From: an uncultured Clostridia bacterium
GTDB lineage: Bacteria > Bacillota > Clostridia > Christensenellales > Borkfalkiaceae
Direction of reading: 5' to 3'
NCBI GenBank assembly: GCA_947631005.1
Contig: CANRJR010000004.1
Span: forward strand, 1-64,000
DNA length: 64,000 nucleotides
Shown: positions 63,503 through 64,000 of the stretch, piece by piece
Layout: each line of letters opens with the position of its first letter
Position numbering within the stretch: position 1 is the stretch's first letter
The notes under the pieces: generated by a model
What the model was told of the DNA's origin: nothing
Databases searched by the model: none
Seen by the model: only the letters and a program-made list of their open reading frames with translations
Program-made: the position numbers and the translations under genes

Positions 63503-64000
63503 ATGAAAGTATTGATCGTCGACGACGAAGAGATGATCCGCGCCGTGCTTCGCGAATACATCGAGTTCGAGGGCGGAGAGGCGGCAGAGGCGGAGGACGG
63601 CATGGAGGCGGTCCGTCTGTGCCGCGAAAACCGCTACGACGTCGTGCTCATGGACGTGATGTTGCCGCGGCTCGACGGCTTTTCCGCGGTCAAAGAGATC
63701 AGAAAATTTTCCCAAGTGCCCGTCATCATGCTGTCGGCGCGGGGGGAGGAATACGACAAGCTGTTCGGATTCGAGATCGGCTCGGACGACTATGTGACCA
63801 AACCGTTCTCGCCCAAGGAGGTCATGGCGCGCATCCATGCCGTCTTGCGGCGGGGGGAGCGGCAGAAGCCGCAAGACGAGGTGTATGTGTTCGAGGGGCT
63901 CAAAATCGACGTCCGCGGGCGCAACGTGTTCGTCGACGGCGAGAAAGCCGAACTCACCCCCAAGGAATACGAACTGCTCTTTTATTTCGTGCAGAACGCG
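63503..64000 (+). CDS. OmpR/PhoB-family response regulator (truncated by window end)
   Basis: 166 codons to the window end, open. The ATG follows GGAGGAGAAAG. The receiver domain has the acidic pair D7-D8, the phosphoacceptor D51 in VLMDVMLPRLDGF, S79 in MLSARGEE where Thr/Ser is required, and K100 in YVTKPFSPKEV. The start of the winged-helix output domain follows (about 130 on: GLKIDVRGRNVFVDGEKAELTPKEYELLFYF). A histidine kinase probably follows to the right. Confidence 0.93.
   Translation, partial: MKVLIVDDEEMIRAVLREYIEFEGGEAAEAEDGMEAVRLCRENRYDVVLMDVMLPRLDGFSAVKEIRKFSQVPVIMLSARGEEYDKLFGFEIGSDDYVTKPFSPKEVMARIHAVLRRGERQKPQDEVYVFEGLKIDVRGRNVFVDGEKAELTPKEYELLFYFVQNA

Overview
The window looks like a chromosomal segment of a spore-forming member of the Firmicutes, class Clostridia, probably an uncultured gut lineage (a Christensenellales-type organism is my guess). 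Reasons: GC-rich coding DNA with Gram-positive Shine-Dalgarno sites, many clean TTGACA-17-TATAAT promoters, RNase Y, a tmRNA tag ending VALAA, the sporulation gene yunB, a class I two-subunit fumarase, and the paired TIGR03916/TIGR03915 genes. Family calls come from reading motifs by eye; no database search was run.

Layout. 1-690: tRNA-Ala(CGC) on the minus strand, then tRNA-Val(CAC) and tRNA-Ala(GGC) on the plus strand, followed by a repeat cassette. 820-1319: an XRE regulator divergent from a tiny membrane protein, with an operator over the promoter. 1575-3796: RNase Y, then a Cys/Gly/Asn-rich repeat protein. 3880-8038: a TetR-type regulator divergent from two consecutive ABC ATPase/permease pairs. 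8158-10290: a YitT-family membrane protein and a WYL regulator. 10491-13370: operon tyrS, IMPACT-family gene, ilvE. 13562-15252: yunB converging on murG. 15253-16355: tandem repeat units abutting the tmRNA gene ssrA. 16727-26720: a giant (about 3090-residue) repetitive surface protein and a small membrane protein. 26934-29114: cation/proton antiporter and MgtC-family protein. 29185-30545: fumarase alpha and beta subunits. 30627-33328: CPBP protease, rlmH, M14 carboxypeptidase, tadA. 33353-36192: ABC-F ATPase and a PflX-like radical SAM protein. 36303-39057: metK, a YwaF-type membrane protein, bioY. 39153-43879: two tandem GH51 arabinofuranosidase-like exported proteins. 43988-45160: malic enzyme. 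45230-51073 (minus): a four-gene operon of MacB-type ATPase, two FtsX-type permeases and a lipoprotein. 51291-59522: prs, pth, mfd, a PrsA/SurA-like lipoprotein, uppP and a 50-residue protein. 59638-63297: aldo/keto reductase, ferritin-like protein, and the TIGR03915/TIGR03916 pair. 63503-end: a truncated OmpR-type response regulator.

How the parts work together. Most genes are housekeeping: translation and RNA quality control (tyrS, pth, tadA, rlmH, rny, ssrA), transcription-coupled repair (mfd), wall synthesis (murG, uppP) and cofactor supply (metK, prs, bioY). Fumarase and malic enzyme, in separate transcription units, would link C4 acids to pyruvate. Two separate ABC export systems, an ABC-F protein and the TetR/XRE/WYL regulators suggest responses to envelope-active compounds.

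The most unusual observations are: (1) a roughly 120-bp cassette that follows the CCA end of tRNA-Ala(GGC) and of tmRNA almost identically, and recurs in 191/192-bp tandem units with perfect 12-bp terminal inverted repeats; (2) a 23-residue arginine-rich tmRNA tag; (3) several genes whose predicted transcription start coincides with the start codon and that lack a Shine-Dalgarno site; (4) a giant surface protein built from a higher-order repeat; (5) sporulation-sigma-like promoters at three genes.
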